Below are positions 24,871 through 36,600 of a stretch of 64,000 nucleotides of DNA, piece after piece. This stretch comes from Botrytis cinerea B05.10 (lineage: Eukaryota > Ascomycota > Leotiomycetes > Helotiales > Sclerotiniaceae). The notes below the pieces were generated by a model that saw nothing but the letters and a program-made list of their open reading frames with translations, had not been told where the DNA came from and ran no database searches. The stretch's first letter is position 1. Each line of letters begins with the position of its first letter. The DNA is taken from NCBI RefSeq assembly GCF_000143535.2, contig NC_037310.1, positions 2,294,001 through 2,358,000 on the forward strand. The letters are read 5' to 3'. The position numbers and the translations under genes are program-made.

Positions 24871-27291
24871 ATGTCGCCCCAAAAAGATACAAATGTTACT
24901 CCCGCCAGAGTGAGATTACCCCGGGTAGCAAAAGACAAACCTAAGACATCACCTGAACCTGTTCCAAAGACTTCGCCCCAAACAATTAAGAAAATTCCAG
25001 GTCGTTCAAAGAAATCCGTTACTGAGAAGATATCCACTTTAGAAGCAAGTTCGGCTCGCAAAGTGAAAGGAAAACAACGAGCAGCAACTACGGGAGAGCC
25101 CTTGAGATCTAGTCCCAATGATGAAATAATACATCAAGAAGCAACCTACCCCAATCCATTCTCGACAGAAAGCTCTCGTAAGAACACCGCGGCGTTGCTT
25201 TCTCAATGGGATTCCACCAAGTCTCCGGCTTTTAATTCACCAAATTCGGGAAGTGGGTTGGTCAATAGAACTCCAAAGTCTAAGTCGCCAAGATCTGCGA
25301 GATCTAAGCATGATAGATCATGCTCGATATTGGATAAAGGACACATTGCAATTCCCTCACCATCTTCGAAAGACAGAGGAGAGCAAACCTCTCGGCTCTT
25401 CGATGCCAATAAACAACAACGTTTGAATTCCTTAGCGGATGGAAAGTTCCCCGACCCGACTTACCCACGGGCGAGTATTTCTGAAGGGACAGAGCCTTCT
25501 CCGGGGTTCAGTGCCGCTATGGGGTTTAGATACTCTCCAGGATTTGGGGGACCGCATGGCTTCAACACGAGTCCAATAAACCAGTCTATTTTTAATCTGG
25601 CGCAGAATAGTTCTACGATACCAGGAACTGGGGTTCAATTATCCTCAGAGAGTACCAAAACAGCAGACGAAACCAAGCACAGTGCTGTTGCTGATGCAGG
25701 CCGGAGTTTTTGTGACGATGGAGAAAGACTTGGTATTTTATTATCTAAGAACACATCTACAGTTCCAGCTGCAGGAGTCCTGCAATATTCCTCAGGGTAT
25801 AACCAGCAATATCCTCAGGCTATTACACAGTATTCCGATCCTACTTCAACAAATTGGTCTAACATAATGGATTGGAATCAGAATAAGTTTTCAGGGCAGT
25901 TACACGCAGCACCCCAACCATCAGGACCGAATGGATCGTGGTTCGGACCTGGACACACACGAGACTTCGACCCCGAAAAACAAGGCTGGTATGCTGATTG
26001 GATGGCGTCACAGCAAAACTTTCCTTCGATACCAGGCTACCTTACAAACCCGATGATGAGTTACTATCCAATGCCAGATTTCGAACTTGCTTCTACGAAT
26101 GTTCCGCACCAAGCAAATTTCGGGCTAGAACAGGCTGCTCAGGATACCACAGTGATTGACAATGCAGAGCCCCAGGGTATTAGAGAAAGCAGAATGACAC
26201 GGGAGAAAACTATGCTTGTACCAGGCGGGAAGATAGTTAAAACAACGACAACAGTATTCACACCCACTGACGAAGAGAAAAAGAAAAAGGGCAAGAATGT
26301 AGAACACGATGTAGAGGACAAAGTTGGTATAGTCGTAGTAGACAAAGAGGGCAATGTTGATGTCGAGTCGGGAGATTGGCTAGCAGGATTCAATAGAATC
26401 GAAGGATGGGAGGTCGAAGCTTTACTCGGGCAAAGTAAAAGGTGGCGATCTTATAAAAATCGGAATGGGGTTACGAAGAAAATCATTACGAAGAAATCTA
26501 ATCATAAAAAGCCCACAACCTCGAAGAAAGCTGTTGCTCCGTCACAACAGCCAATCTCACCCAAGCTGCGACCAAAGTCCCCCCAATTTGCGCAGTCAAC
26601 ATCTCCCGAGTTTACAAACCTCGGTGACTCTATGCCTATCCCCATATCACCTACTCTAAATTTCGTCCCCTTTGATCTTCCGCGCCTTGCCAACACAAGG
26701 TCCACTCGATCACGAGTCACACGTATATCAAAGCCTCAACCTGTCAAAAAAGCAACTGCAAAGAAAGCCACCCCAAAAGGTAAATCCAAAACACCAACAC
26801 CAACACCTAAGCCCAAAGTCGCCGCCATCAAGGTTACCAAGCCAATCCTAACTCCAGTTCGTAGTCTTCGTTCAACTAACCCACCTTCCAATGTCAAAAT
26901 CACTGAGGTTAAACCTGTTGCCAAATCCAGTTCCTCCAAATCCAAATCCTCATCAGGGAAAGAGCCCCCTAAAGCTAAAGCTGCAGGCAAACAAGCCGCC
27001 GCGCAGAAAAAGAAAGTGCAGAATGTTAATAACCAGGGAAAATCTCCCAATTCTACAGGGGATTCTACCAGCCATGGCGTCGATTTCATCAACGGCTTTA
27101 CGCGCAACACTTCAGAGCTACAGAAAGAAGTCCAACGTGATCAAGCTCTTGCCAGTAAAGCAGCTGAAAACCTGGAACGATTTCGTGGAAGAGGCGCTGA
27201 GCAAGCTTCCAAGCATTTTGAGAAGCTCATAGAAAATGTTGAGAAAGGGCGCAAGGAATTGGAAAGGCGTAATAAGCAGGCTAATTCATGA
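24871..27291 (+). CDS. low-complexity basic protein of unknown function
   Basis: 806-residue single-exon protein that I do not recognise. ATG 24871 is the first in-frame ATG and has context CATCATGTC. The N-terminal 120 residues are rich in Lys, Pro and Ser. A central part is rich in Pro, Gly, Asn, Gln and Tyr, with repeated GxSxGFxxPHGF-like turns. A more ordered segment lies around residues 440-540, including GGKIVKTTTTVFTPTDEEKK, then an acidic DVEDKVGIVVVDKEG and GWEVEALLGQSKRWRSYKN. The last 250 residues are again Lys/Pro/Ser/Thr-rich (PKGKSKTPTPTPKPK) and end in a charged helix likely to be a coiled coil (ASKHFEKLIENVEKGRKELE). Several basic clusters could be nuclear localisation signals. 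A chromatin or nuclear scaffold role is only a guess. The ordered middle segment is the best probe for relatives. Confidence 0.75.
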   Translation: MSPQKDTNVTPARVRLPRVAKDKPKTSPEPVPKTSPQTIKKIPGRSKKSVTEKISTLEASSARKVKGKQRAATTGEPLRSSPNDEIIHQEATYPNPFSTESSRKNTAALLSQWDSTKSPAFNSPNSGSGLVNRTPKSKSPRSARSKHDRSCSILDKGHIAIPSPSSKDRGEQTSRLFDANKQQRLNSLADGKFPDPTYPRASISEGTEPSPGFSAAMGFRYSPGFGGPHGFNTSPINQSIFNLAQNSSTIPGTGVQLSSESTKTADETKHSAVADAGRSFCDDGERLGILLSKNTSTVPAAGVLQYSSGYNQQYPQAITQYSDPTSTNWSNIMDWNQNKFSGQLHAAPQPSGPNGSWFGPGHTRDFDPEKQGWYADWMASQQNFPSIPGYLTNPMMSYYPMPDFELASTNVPHQANFGLEQAAQDTTVIDNAEPQGIRESRMTREKTMLVPGGKIVKTTTTVFTPTDEEKKKKGKNVEHDVEDKVGIVVVDKEGNVDVESGDWLAGFNRIEGWEVEALLGQSKRWRSYKNRNGVTKKIITKKSNHKKPTTSKKAVAPSQQPISPKLRPKSPQFAQSTSPEFTNLGDSMPIPISPTLNFVPFDLPRLANTRSTRSRVTRISKPQPVKKATAKKATPKGKSKTPTPTPKPKVAAIKVTKPILTPVRSLRSTNPPSNVKITEVKPVAKSSSSKSKSSSGKEPPKAKAAGKQAAAQKKKVQNVNNQGKSPNSTGDSTSHGVDFINGFTRNTSELQKEVQRDQALASKAAENLERFRGRGAEQASKHFEKLIENVEKGRKELERRNKQANS

Positions 27292-28039
27292 AGGAGCCAT
27301 GTAGGGATATGGAACATGAGAGATTATACAGATAGCCACGTGAAACAAAAATCTTTGGCCGTTAGCTAATAAACATGATATTTTGTCTTGTGAACACTTT
27401 TTTTTTTTTTTTGGTTTATCGCTTAGAAAGATTTGGTGATGGCCATCGTGCGAGTCCTTTCATTGATACTACAGTATATATGTGTGTAAAATTATACTAT
27501 CTCAAGTTTTATTTCAACATGCCTGTCCTTCATGATCTCAGTACATCTCTCTCGAAGCCAAAAGACTTGCTTTGCCTTTGCAACCTTTGTTTTCCTGTCC
27601 ATATGTGTAAGATTGATTTTAATTACTTGTTTAAATTACTTATAGGATGCATGCATGTGTGTATGTATCACATATCTAGCCTCCAGATTATTCTACGACA
27701 AAGAAGTTGAGCACTCTTTTCCAAAATACAAGTTTTCTCGACAGATACTGATGATGTATAGAGTTCAGATATTCCTCCAGCTTTTACTCTAGAACAAATA
27801 CATGCTTTTGAAGCCAAAATTAGCGTCAAGTTCATTACCGGATACGGTTGCGGAAGATAAAAAAGTGTAAAATATAATTGAAAGCGTTTTACTGAACCAC
27901 AATGCCCAAAGAGCGGAACTTTTAGATCGGAACGCAAAAAGAGCCTTCGAGACTACTGCTGAAAAGATGAATCAACAAGCTATGTGAAACGATAAACAAA
28001 GATCAGACGCATAGCACCCAGAGCCAGAGAAGACCTCAT
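27292..28039. other. convergent 3' ends
   Basis: About 750 bp between two tail-to-tail genes. A T-run of about 16 at 27398 and an AT-rich body fit shared 3' untranslated sequence. No gene seen. Confidence 0.55.
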
Positions 28040-29179
28040 CTAAAGGCTTTTCTCTAAATTAACCAACTCTCGAAAGCCTTCTTTCCACTTCGTCATCTCA
28101 TCACTAGTGGGATGTGGTAATGGTGCACGACCATATCCTCCGTAGCCCAACCAACTCTCCATACCAGCCTTAGTGCTCACAATACCTCCCTGAATAGCCG
28201 CCCAATCACCTTGGGCAACGATTTCCTGAAGTTTCTGAGCTTCCTTGATTTTTCCTTCGTGGTATAACTTTGTCATTTCGATGCAAGCCTTCGGGGCAAT
28301 ATTTGCTAACCCCGCGAGGATCCCATGACCACCCCCAATCAGACTCTGTAGGGTGAAATCGGCACTACCTCCGAGGACCAAGAATGACGGAGATGCGGGG
28401 GAGTGTGGCTTGGAAGTCCTTGTGGCTGCCACGATTCGATTTAATTTGCCAGTATTGCCACAAGTCAGCTTCACACCCACGACATTGGGGTGAGCTGATA
28501 ATTTAATGATAACATCTGATGAAAGGTCTATACCGGAGACAGCTCCCGGATAGTTATAAATTAATAACGGAATTGGAGATTGGTCCGCCACAGTCGTGAA
28601 AAACTCGATTACGGAAGCAGAGGAGGGCAAAAATAGAGGTGCATAATACGAAGGTGGTAGAATAAGTGCGTAGTCTCCCCCAGCCGCGAAAGCTTCTCGG
28701 CAATATTGCACTGTTTCTCGGACAGATTGTGCGCCACAACCGACGATTATAGGAAGATGTGGGAACCCAGCCGAAGTGAGTGCGGCACGAGTTGTTGCCG
28801 TAACAGTCTGACGTTCTGCGTGGGTGAGATTAACGGCTTCGCCGTTAGAGCCTTGAGTAGCTAGACCAGTGACTCCAGCTTTCGCGAGACGAATCGCATG
28901 ACTAGAGATGGTTTCTGTATCGAGTTCTTCCGTGGCCGGGTCAAAGAAGCAAACTGTGGGAACGTAAACGCCAGGAACTAGAGGGCGAGCCATATGATCG
29001 TAGGCTTCTGTTGAGACACTGCTGTATGAAGAACTGTAAGAGGATTCGTTCACTGAATATATGCTATTTTCGTTGCTCGACTCTCGCAAGACAGAGTTTA
29101 TTGGAGGGTGGAAAGACATGTTAAAATCTGTTGAGAACTCTCTTGCGGGTGACGGTGAATCGTTACTGTGCGGCGCCAT
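28040..29179 (-). CDS. dihydrodipicolinate synthase / N-acetylneuraminate lyase family aldolase
   Basis: Class I Schiff-base aldolase with a TIM-barrel fold, 379 residues, single exon. The catalytic Lys237 is in VVGVKLTCGN, Tyr208 in the YNYP motif, and the 2-keto-acid binding loop GSNGE is at 110-114. Fungi make lysine by the aminoadipate route, so this is not a lysine biosynthetic enzyme. Fungal members include 4-hydroxy-2-oxoglutarate aldolases and the L-threo-3-deoxy-hexulosonate aldolase of galacturonate breakdown, and I cannot choose between these. An unusual Ser-rich extension of about 62 residues precedes the barrel. It is poor in basic residues and so is not a clear mitochondrial targeting peptide. 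Met63 (28993) would give a standard-length 317-residue enzyme. No neighbouring sugar-acid genes support a pathway. Confidence 0.88.
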   Translation of the reverse strand: MAPHSNDSPSPAREFSTDFNMSFHPPINSVLRESSNENSIYSVNESSYSSSYSSVSTEAYDHMARPLVPGVYVPTVCFFDPATEELDTETISSHAIRLAKAGVTGLATQGSNGEAVNLTHAERQTVTATTRAALTSAGFPHLPIIVGCGAQSVRETVQYCREAFAAGGDYALILPPSYYAPLFLPSSASVIEFFTTVADQSPIPLLIYNYPGAVSGIDLSSDVIIKLSAHPNVVGVKLTCGNTGKLNRIVAATRTSKPHSPASPSFLVLGGSADFTLQSLIGGGHGILAGLANIAPKACIEMTKLYHEGKIKEAQKLQEIVAQGDWAAIQGGIVSTKAGMESWLGYGGYGRAPLPHPTSDEMTKWKEGFRELVNLEKSL

Positions 29180-32100
29180 GGTGAATATAAGGTATTCGGA
29201 TTATATATACCAAGATGTATGCCAGAAAGAAATAATAAGGCTATGCTACTTTGGAATGTAGGGATTCAACTGGATTCTATTTGAGAAGGTCAGTCTAAGA
29301 CAGCATTGACTTAAGGGAAGGCAAAATTCTTGAAATGATATTATCAAGGGCCTCTGTGTGGGTAAGAGTCGGATATTAAATATTGTTTCCTCGGTATGTT
29401 CCTGGTGGCGTGTACGAGCTACTGATTTCGTCGCATAGTGTGGGGGGTCAAGAGTTCTCTAGGAGTTGGACCTCGTGGCATGGCTTGTTTTCCCTGGTCA
29501 TTTTAGTAAACGGCGAATAAAAGTAAGACCAGATACAAATGCAAGATGGGAGATTGTGAAGCGTGGGCAGATACCAGCGTTGCATAATGGTAAAGAAAAC
29601 ATCGTGAAATCCAAATGTTACTTTCCATGTCGGCGACGGCAAGGAGTAGCAGGTGACGGCAACTAACGGCAACGACCCCCTCCATTTCCCGACCAATTAC
29701 ACATCCAACTCAACCGAGCTGGGATTCCTGATCTGGCAATTAGTAATTGATTGACTGCGTCTCGATATTTGACATGCTGCACTCTCCGTTTTTGATCAAT
29801 GATCATCAACGATGTTGTATTTTGATTTCAATAGAGAACGGCGGAGAAGCCTATCTTGGTGTTTTCTGCTTGCCAAGGACGAAGCGTAAGGGAAGCGCAG
29901 TCTCTGAACCCGTATTTCATTACATGTCGGACGCCGTTTGCTCCTTCCTAGACTACTTCACCTCACCGCATACATGATACCTCAGGTAAAGTCGACTGTC
30001 TATCCAATAATCTGCTGCCAATTTCAACTGCTTATTTGCATCATGACCTTAAGAGCTTCCGCCTCTCCGAGTGCGACAATGTAAGAGCTTTCTAACGGGT
30101 TTGACCGGGGGAAACTCCTGGATCTTGATTGATGGTAAAAAACAAAAGCTAGGAGATGGAGGCTCAGACTCAGAGCAGTCTCACTCAGCACCAACCACAC
30201 CATCCATATTCTCCAGAGCTGAACTGTTGTATTTTGCCAAAAGCTCATTCATATTGGGCTGAAGAAACCATGTCTGTAGACGAGTTTGTCTTTCCTTCCA
30301 GGTGTGTGAATTCACGTATTATGGCCTTTTATCGAATCGTACCTGTCGCTGCAGAGTCCAATGTCTGCTGATACGGGATAATGACCTCGATCCCTGAAAA
30401 TCGCGGGGTTCATCGACCCTGGTCTTGTAAGATGCTTCCCCAGATGGCTTAGCTGACACAAGAATCCAAGATCATGGTGTTGGTAACATGTTCGGACAGC
30501 CGTTTCTTGTCGACATTCAGCGAAGGAACGTGGGGGTGGAGACATGAAGAGGAACGAATCAACCGTAGTTAAGCCAACGAGAATCTGAGACTTTCTATGA
30601 TATCTTGGCACACATGACATTGACTTCCAATTTCTGTATCGAAGCACCAGAGCCCCGAATCACCTTCTAGGATCACGAGATATCACAGTCGAAGAGATGT
30701 ATCATATTCTCGAGAGGCGACATTACATAATGACTCTACGAGGACCGGCAACTAGACACCCAGAGACGCCATTCCCAACGTACAGTCAGACCACGCTGTC
30801 GCCTCCGGGCTTCTTTAGCATCTGCGGTGATACATGATACATAATGCATTCATCGTACCAATGGCTGAATGGGACCACGATGCAAGAATTTACTTTCGCT
30901 TGGTCATTCAGCGCTTTATGTTCTTGCAATCATGTAAACCTCGGCATTGGAAATGGTCTTACCTACGAAATCGAGACGAATCAGACCATCATTGTGAGAA
31001 ATGCGACGAGAGTCTCTTAGAATAGGCAGCTCCCGTGGCATATTTTTGATGCGTTTCCTTGAATTTTCTCTACCTGCCGAATGTGATTCGCCAAGCAACT
31101 GGTACGATAAAAGTCTCCTATCACTATTTTTTGATATTCGAAGCAGCGCGGATTCAGAATCTTCACAGCCGGTAATGCAACTATGACAATCCTTGCAGAT
31201 TTTCCTAATCTAGAAGCTCAATATTGTTGTCTTCCATGATAGTAACTGTACACCGGTACTGTTCATCTGCCAGAGCAGTGCATGTCCAGCACCCCCTGGC
31301 GCCCGTTTTCAGATGCGTCCGAACACAGAAGAGATACCATGGCACGTGGACATTAACCTACAAGTTAGCGCTGTGGGCACAGCTGCTGATTAGCAAGCTA
31401 CACATACTACAAAGGGGCCTACAAAGCGAATAGACTATATGCGCTGTCTTGACGAGTGCATCCAAACGTTGTCCTACTATCGCGTCTTCTCTATTACACC
31501 AGGAAGCGGGCCTGGCACTCTCCTTGTTCGATAACGGCTTCGTCGCATCGAAGACCTCCGACTTCATGAGTTTCCATCAGCTTCAAAGCTTGAGTGATGA
31601 GCAACCAAGGGACTTTATTTTCGGCTGGTACAATTACTTGGCTATGTTCATGTCGCAATAAGTACCGGCACGAGCTGTCGAGCTTGCCAATGAGGTCTCG
31701 CCGTCTTACGGACACGGGAAGATCTCTAGTACCCACCGAGTTCGCATAGAATGAGGTTATGTATGCCCCTGGTCTCACCAAGCATCTAAAACTAGATTTG
31801 TGGATCATTACCGGCTCAGTTCATCCGGTGTGACACGCGTACTGGTCGCACCTCTCGGGCTAGATTATTCAGCCATCTGCAACTAATCCCGTTTATAATG
31901 GCGTGGGGAGTCACTTCACATACACTACATTGAATTTTGGTGCCCTTGCTTGTAGTGGGGGTCATGCGGGAGTGAAAGAGTGGCCTTTTCCTTCGAATGG
32001 CGAAAATGATTTCCCTTCAACTTGAGTGTCTCAACTCTTTTATCTGTTGCCTACCTTCATGCGCATACTACCGCGCACTGATTTGAATTACAGTGGTATT

Positions 32101-33657
32101 AAAATGCAATTTGTCTTACTGGGTAATCAGGTATCTGAACTATACAGTGGGCAGTTACTATGGCTTTATTGCATACTGGAAGTTTGATACCAGATTTACC
32201 CGCGGCAGAGCGTTGAGCATTATCATCCCTACAGCTCATGCCATCAAGCTTCTACTCTACTATATAAACCCGCCCAGAAACGATTTTCTCATCGAGAGCG
32301 CAAAGGCGGCAAACATGCTTGTTTGTTCGGGTCAAAGGCGCTCTTGTGGTGGAGTGGTAACACGCCTGGTTCGAATCGGAAAAAATTACCATCGGGGGTT
32401 TCTCCTCCCGCCCCTCTCGTGGGGCGGTAAGGTTTTGCCATTCTGGAGGACACTGTTCAATTTTATTTTTTTGCCTTTGAAAGAATAGAGTCGGTAGGTG
32501 AGATTGGTGTCGTCGGCGAAGCAAGGCGACGTCAACATATATTGTGGGGCAACAAGCGGGAAAAAGAGGCGGTCTGTTTAGCTACGCGGAGTTGGGATGA
32601 GAATACTGGGATAACCGAATGATAAATATATGGTGAACGTGATGGTGAAATTGGAGATGAAGACGAGTGAATTGCTGCACGTAATAACCAGGTACGGCTG
32701 ATATATATACTCATCAACAGTCCATATTCTGTTGATGTCCTAGAGCTGAAATGATAACTCTGGCCGATAGCGTTGAAGGCGAGACGGCAATAGCAGACCA
32801 CTTACTTACTACACGCCGATTTATGCTTTCATCTCATTTCCTGCTACTTGCCATATCTCTTCGTTTACACAATATCCTTTCTTATCCTGGACGGGCCAAA
32901 GGCTCTGAGTTCATCAAAAGACGTTTGTCAACCAATCACCGAGTTTGTGAATGCTCCGAGCATCACCAATTGGCTATCTATCACAATAGTTTATGTGTCC
33001 AATCTACTCTTCCGAGTTTCTCAAACCCACCATCTCGCCCTCTTTTGCTATTTCTCTAATCTGCATCACCTCTGCAGGCATCATTTTGGAGACGAGGCAT
33101 AAAAGTGTCTTGATCTTTAGATACCAATCTGAATTTGAACATAGGAAGGAGGTCACTCATCCAGCACTAATATGGCCGTTCAAGTTTAAGTATTTCACTA
33201 CTACTATTTTTTCGTGGGGATGGAAGAGAAGGACGGCAACGCATATTAGAGAGTATAAGTAAGAAAACGGCGTTTTTGTGAACGAGGGGAGTGGATTATC
33301 ATGAGATGAATAAGTCCTAGATGAAGACGATGAAGTGAAAGGGAATGATTTGACGTTAGAAATCTAGCTATGTGTAGAAACGAGTGCAGGTATTCCATGA
33401 AATGTCATGTAGAGGCTGTTGATCTATGAAGCATATCAGGATGAACTAGGTAGATGTAACACTGTACAATATCGTCAGGGAACAATACCAACTGAAAAGG
33501 GTTTCTCAATTTTATTCTACAAGATGGAACGAGTTTGCCATATAGGTAGATGGACCTGATAATCAGTAGGTGCTATTATTAGAATTCACCGTCTCATTAT
33601 TTTAAAAACTACCTAGTATACACTGACAGAGTAACCACGATCCTCAAGTGATCATCT
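29180..33657. other. gene-free 4.5 kb block
   Basis: No supported protein gene in the longest gene-free stretch of the window. Frames such as 32093-32488 (131 codons) and 30312-30647 (minus) show no domain, no codon pattern I trust and no splice-site partners. A tRNA-like A-box/B-box element with a hairpin lies near 32347-32471 and is listed separately. The 3' end of the NF-X1-like gene enters at the right. Confidence 0.5.
32347..32471 (+). other. possible Pol III element: tRNA-like A and B boxes, hairpin, T-tract
   Basis: TGGTGGAGTGG at 32347-32357 fits the A-box consensus and GGTTCGAATCG at 32368-32378 fits the B box in 10 of 11 places. They are only 10 bp apart, whereas an intact tRNA needs room for an anticodon arm. 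The would-be T stem does not pair, so this is not a working tRNA. A perfect 7-bp hairpin (CCGCCCC, loop TCTCGT, GGGGCGG) follows at 32408-32427, and a T-rich tract suited to Pol III termination lies at 32461-32471. It could be a tRNA relic, a SINE-like head or a small RNA gene. Confidence 0.35.
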
Positions 33658-36600
33658 TCAAGCATCCCAAGCCTCCACTTCTTTTTCCCAGTCATCTACT
33701 GCAGAATCCTGTTCTTCTTTCTTCTTTTTCGCCGCCATTTTAGTTCCCAAAACGGTGAAGCTGCTTTTTACACCTATGTCTGGTCTCACTGGAGCTTTGC
33801 TTCCGCTGGCTCCTTTGGCCACTTGACTCCATCCGCCACCTAAATGATCATCTTCTCTCCTAACGACATTCAAACTCGAATCCACACTACAGAGAACAAC
33901 TGTCGGCGCCAATTGAAGTGATTTGACCTTTTTAACAAGACTATGTTGCATAGCACTTAGTGCGGATTCAACTTTCGTGTGCCAAGTCTCGGAAGGTCTT
34001 CCACGAAGGACAACTTCACTAGAAGGTAAGAAAGATACGTCGAAATCGAGGCCCGCATTTGCGAATTCAGACGACAAGTCAGTGTGTATTTCATCGATAG
34101 TCAGTCCGAACCTAGGATTCGACAATAAAAAGGCATTGAACGGCTCAGCTGTAGCAACCAATCCCTTTGAAGATGTGGCTTCTACGACTGCTACTGGTTT
34201 GACTTTGGCACATTGTGCCAGAGTTTTCAATGGTGCAGAAACAAAGCGTGGTGTCTTGAAGATTGAGACATGACGATGTGGCTCAGGATCTTGACTTTCA
34301 CTATCAAGACCATAATCTTCCGCCAATGAGTGCAAGAATGCTCTCTGATGAGATGGCATGGGCTTAAATCTCAATCTCTTCTCCGATGGATCCGCTGCGA
34401 AAACGCGGAATTCGCGCTCGTAGGTTTGACAAAATTTGAGCATGTCTTTAACCATGTCCAACGTTTGTTGCGAGTATGGAATATGATCATCCGTGTGAGT
34501 GCTTGGGTCAATGTTCAAGGCTGCGGCAAGCTTTGCATTGCGTTGAAGCTTAAGACATTCGTCGTTACAATCTAGTGTCTTTTTCGAATTGCCCTCGCTG
34601 GTTTTCGACGCAAGGCACTTGACTGCTTGCTTCTGATGTTGACATTGGCAAGTGATGAAAGTTTTGCCTTGGCAAGGTAGCGTTTCCTTGCAGGGGTAAG
34701 GGGCATGGCAAGCATTGGTACAGGAGTGATCGCAAACACTTTTCTGCCTTCCACACGGTTGATGACATGGCGAAGTCGCGTCTTCGCATTGCCCAGCACG
34801 ATGACATAAACTTTGACAAGAATGTATACCGCACTTCAACTTTTTGGCACATGGCAAGCCACACCGAACTTCAGTGAACCAACACGGAATGTTTTTCAAA
34901 GTTCGTTTGCCACAAATACAAGGCTTCTCTACAAGGAACGGACACTTGGGACAAGCTTCCCCATCGAGATGGCATTGATGCTTAGTTTGTGGATGACCAC
35001 AAGTTCCTGCTCTTGTACATTCAAAACGGCACTCGGGCGGTTTCGTCCCGCAAGGCATTGGAGGCTGCAAAACGGTACGGCCACAAGCGCAGCTGATTTC
35101 TTCGAAGATAGCCTCACGGCATGATCTGCAAGGGCCCTTATGGCAAAGTTCAGCGCAAGCATGTTCACCACATTTGAGTGTGCGTCCACAGACTTTGAGA
35201 CAGATATGCTCAGCCTCAATGTTCTCTTCTGTCGGCGGAGCATTCAAAGCACGATGCTTTCGTTTTGAGGCTTGTCGTTCACTTGCTTTCTTTTCGCCAG
35301 AACAACATCGCTCGCCGCATTCATGTCTCCCACAGTTGAGTGTTGCTCGACATACTCGAGGGCACTGGGGCTTCTTATCCACTCCTTGATGACACATAGT
35401 GTTTGATGTTACCCTACCGCAGCGACATGCAATTAACACCGACTGAAAGCAAGGTCGGCACTCGCCTTCATGGCAGATAGCTTGGCAGGTATGCCCGCAC
35501 TTCAACGGCAATTCACACTTCTCTTGACAGTGAGGGATATGCTGGGTGCAATCGGTTCGTGGGGTTTCGAGGAGTGTAGAAATTGGCGTTTTCCCGCAGG
35601 GACAAGTTGTGACAACGTCGGGCGACAATGGACAGTGTGCAGGCATTAGATCTTGAGGGTGGCATCTAGTCTCACAGTAATGATCCGGTTTGCCGCAATC
35701 AAAAGGTCTACGGCATTCAGAGCCACAGTCAAAAGATCCAACCCATGTCCTCGTTGCCAAACTTTCACCATCAAGCGTATTGGTTGGTGCTTGGCTTTCA
35801 CGCTCTTCATCGCGTTCCGAGCAAGGTAGAGTTTTCTCGACTTTACCACAATAGCATGTTGATTCAATAAGAACTTCACAACTGCCACAGAGGCCCTCAT
35901 GACAACTTCGCTCGCAATTGTGTTCTCCGCAAGGAAGTACATCGTCGCAAATTTGCCCACACCCCCATCCGCTTTCGTACTTCGTATCCAAACATCTTCT
36001 TGAAACCGTCTCTTTGCCACAGAAGCAAGGAAGTGAAGGCCCCATATGAGGGCAAGGCGGACACGGTCCAGCATGGCACATAAGATCACATGGATGAGGA
36101 CAGTGTCCAATCCGCTTTTTTGAACAACTTTGCCCGCAAGAATGTGGTGGTAGCCCAGCTACTGATCGTGGTTCAACCTCCTTCTCACACCAACAAGTAT
36201 ATGATATTGGTAAGTCTTCTTTGGGCAAGTTACAACCGGGACATCTCCACTGTCTCGGTGGTGGCAATTCTCCATTTTCAACTGCTCGTTGTTGATGTGT
36301 AGATACTTCGTTCTTCGACCATTTTTTGACACATGATAAATGGAGAACCGACCAACAACTTTTACAGTTCCATACCTTAGAATTTGGCAAAACTTCATTG
36401 GTGCAGATTGCGCATTCGTATTGACCATTTGTGATATCTTCGTGTGTTCGAGTGGGAAGATCCGCAGCTTGCGATTTCGACATTCGACGTGCGCGCGGAG
36501 CTCGAGAGGGTCCAGGTCGGGCGGCAATAGGTTGTCCAGGTGTAAATGCTGGAGCATCACCAGCAAGAGAACCAGCGTCAGATGTAGGACCAGTATGCAG

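Noticed and set aside
32093..32488. 131-codon open frame
   Set aside because: No recognisable domain, contains the tRNA-like boxes and GC hairpin, and no splice partners were found.
32751..33262. Overlapping hydrophobic open frames on the plus strand
   Set aside because: Three frames are open at once and none shows a family signature; I cannot support a gene.
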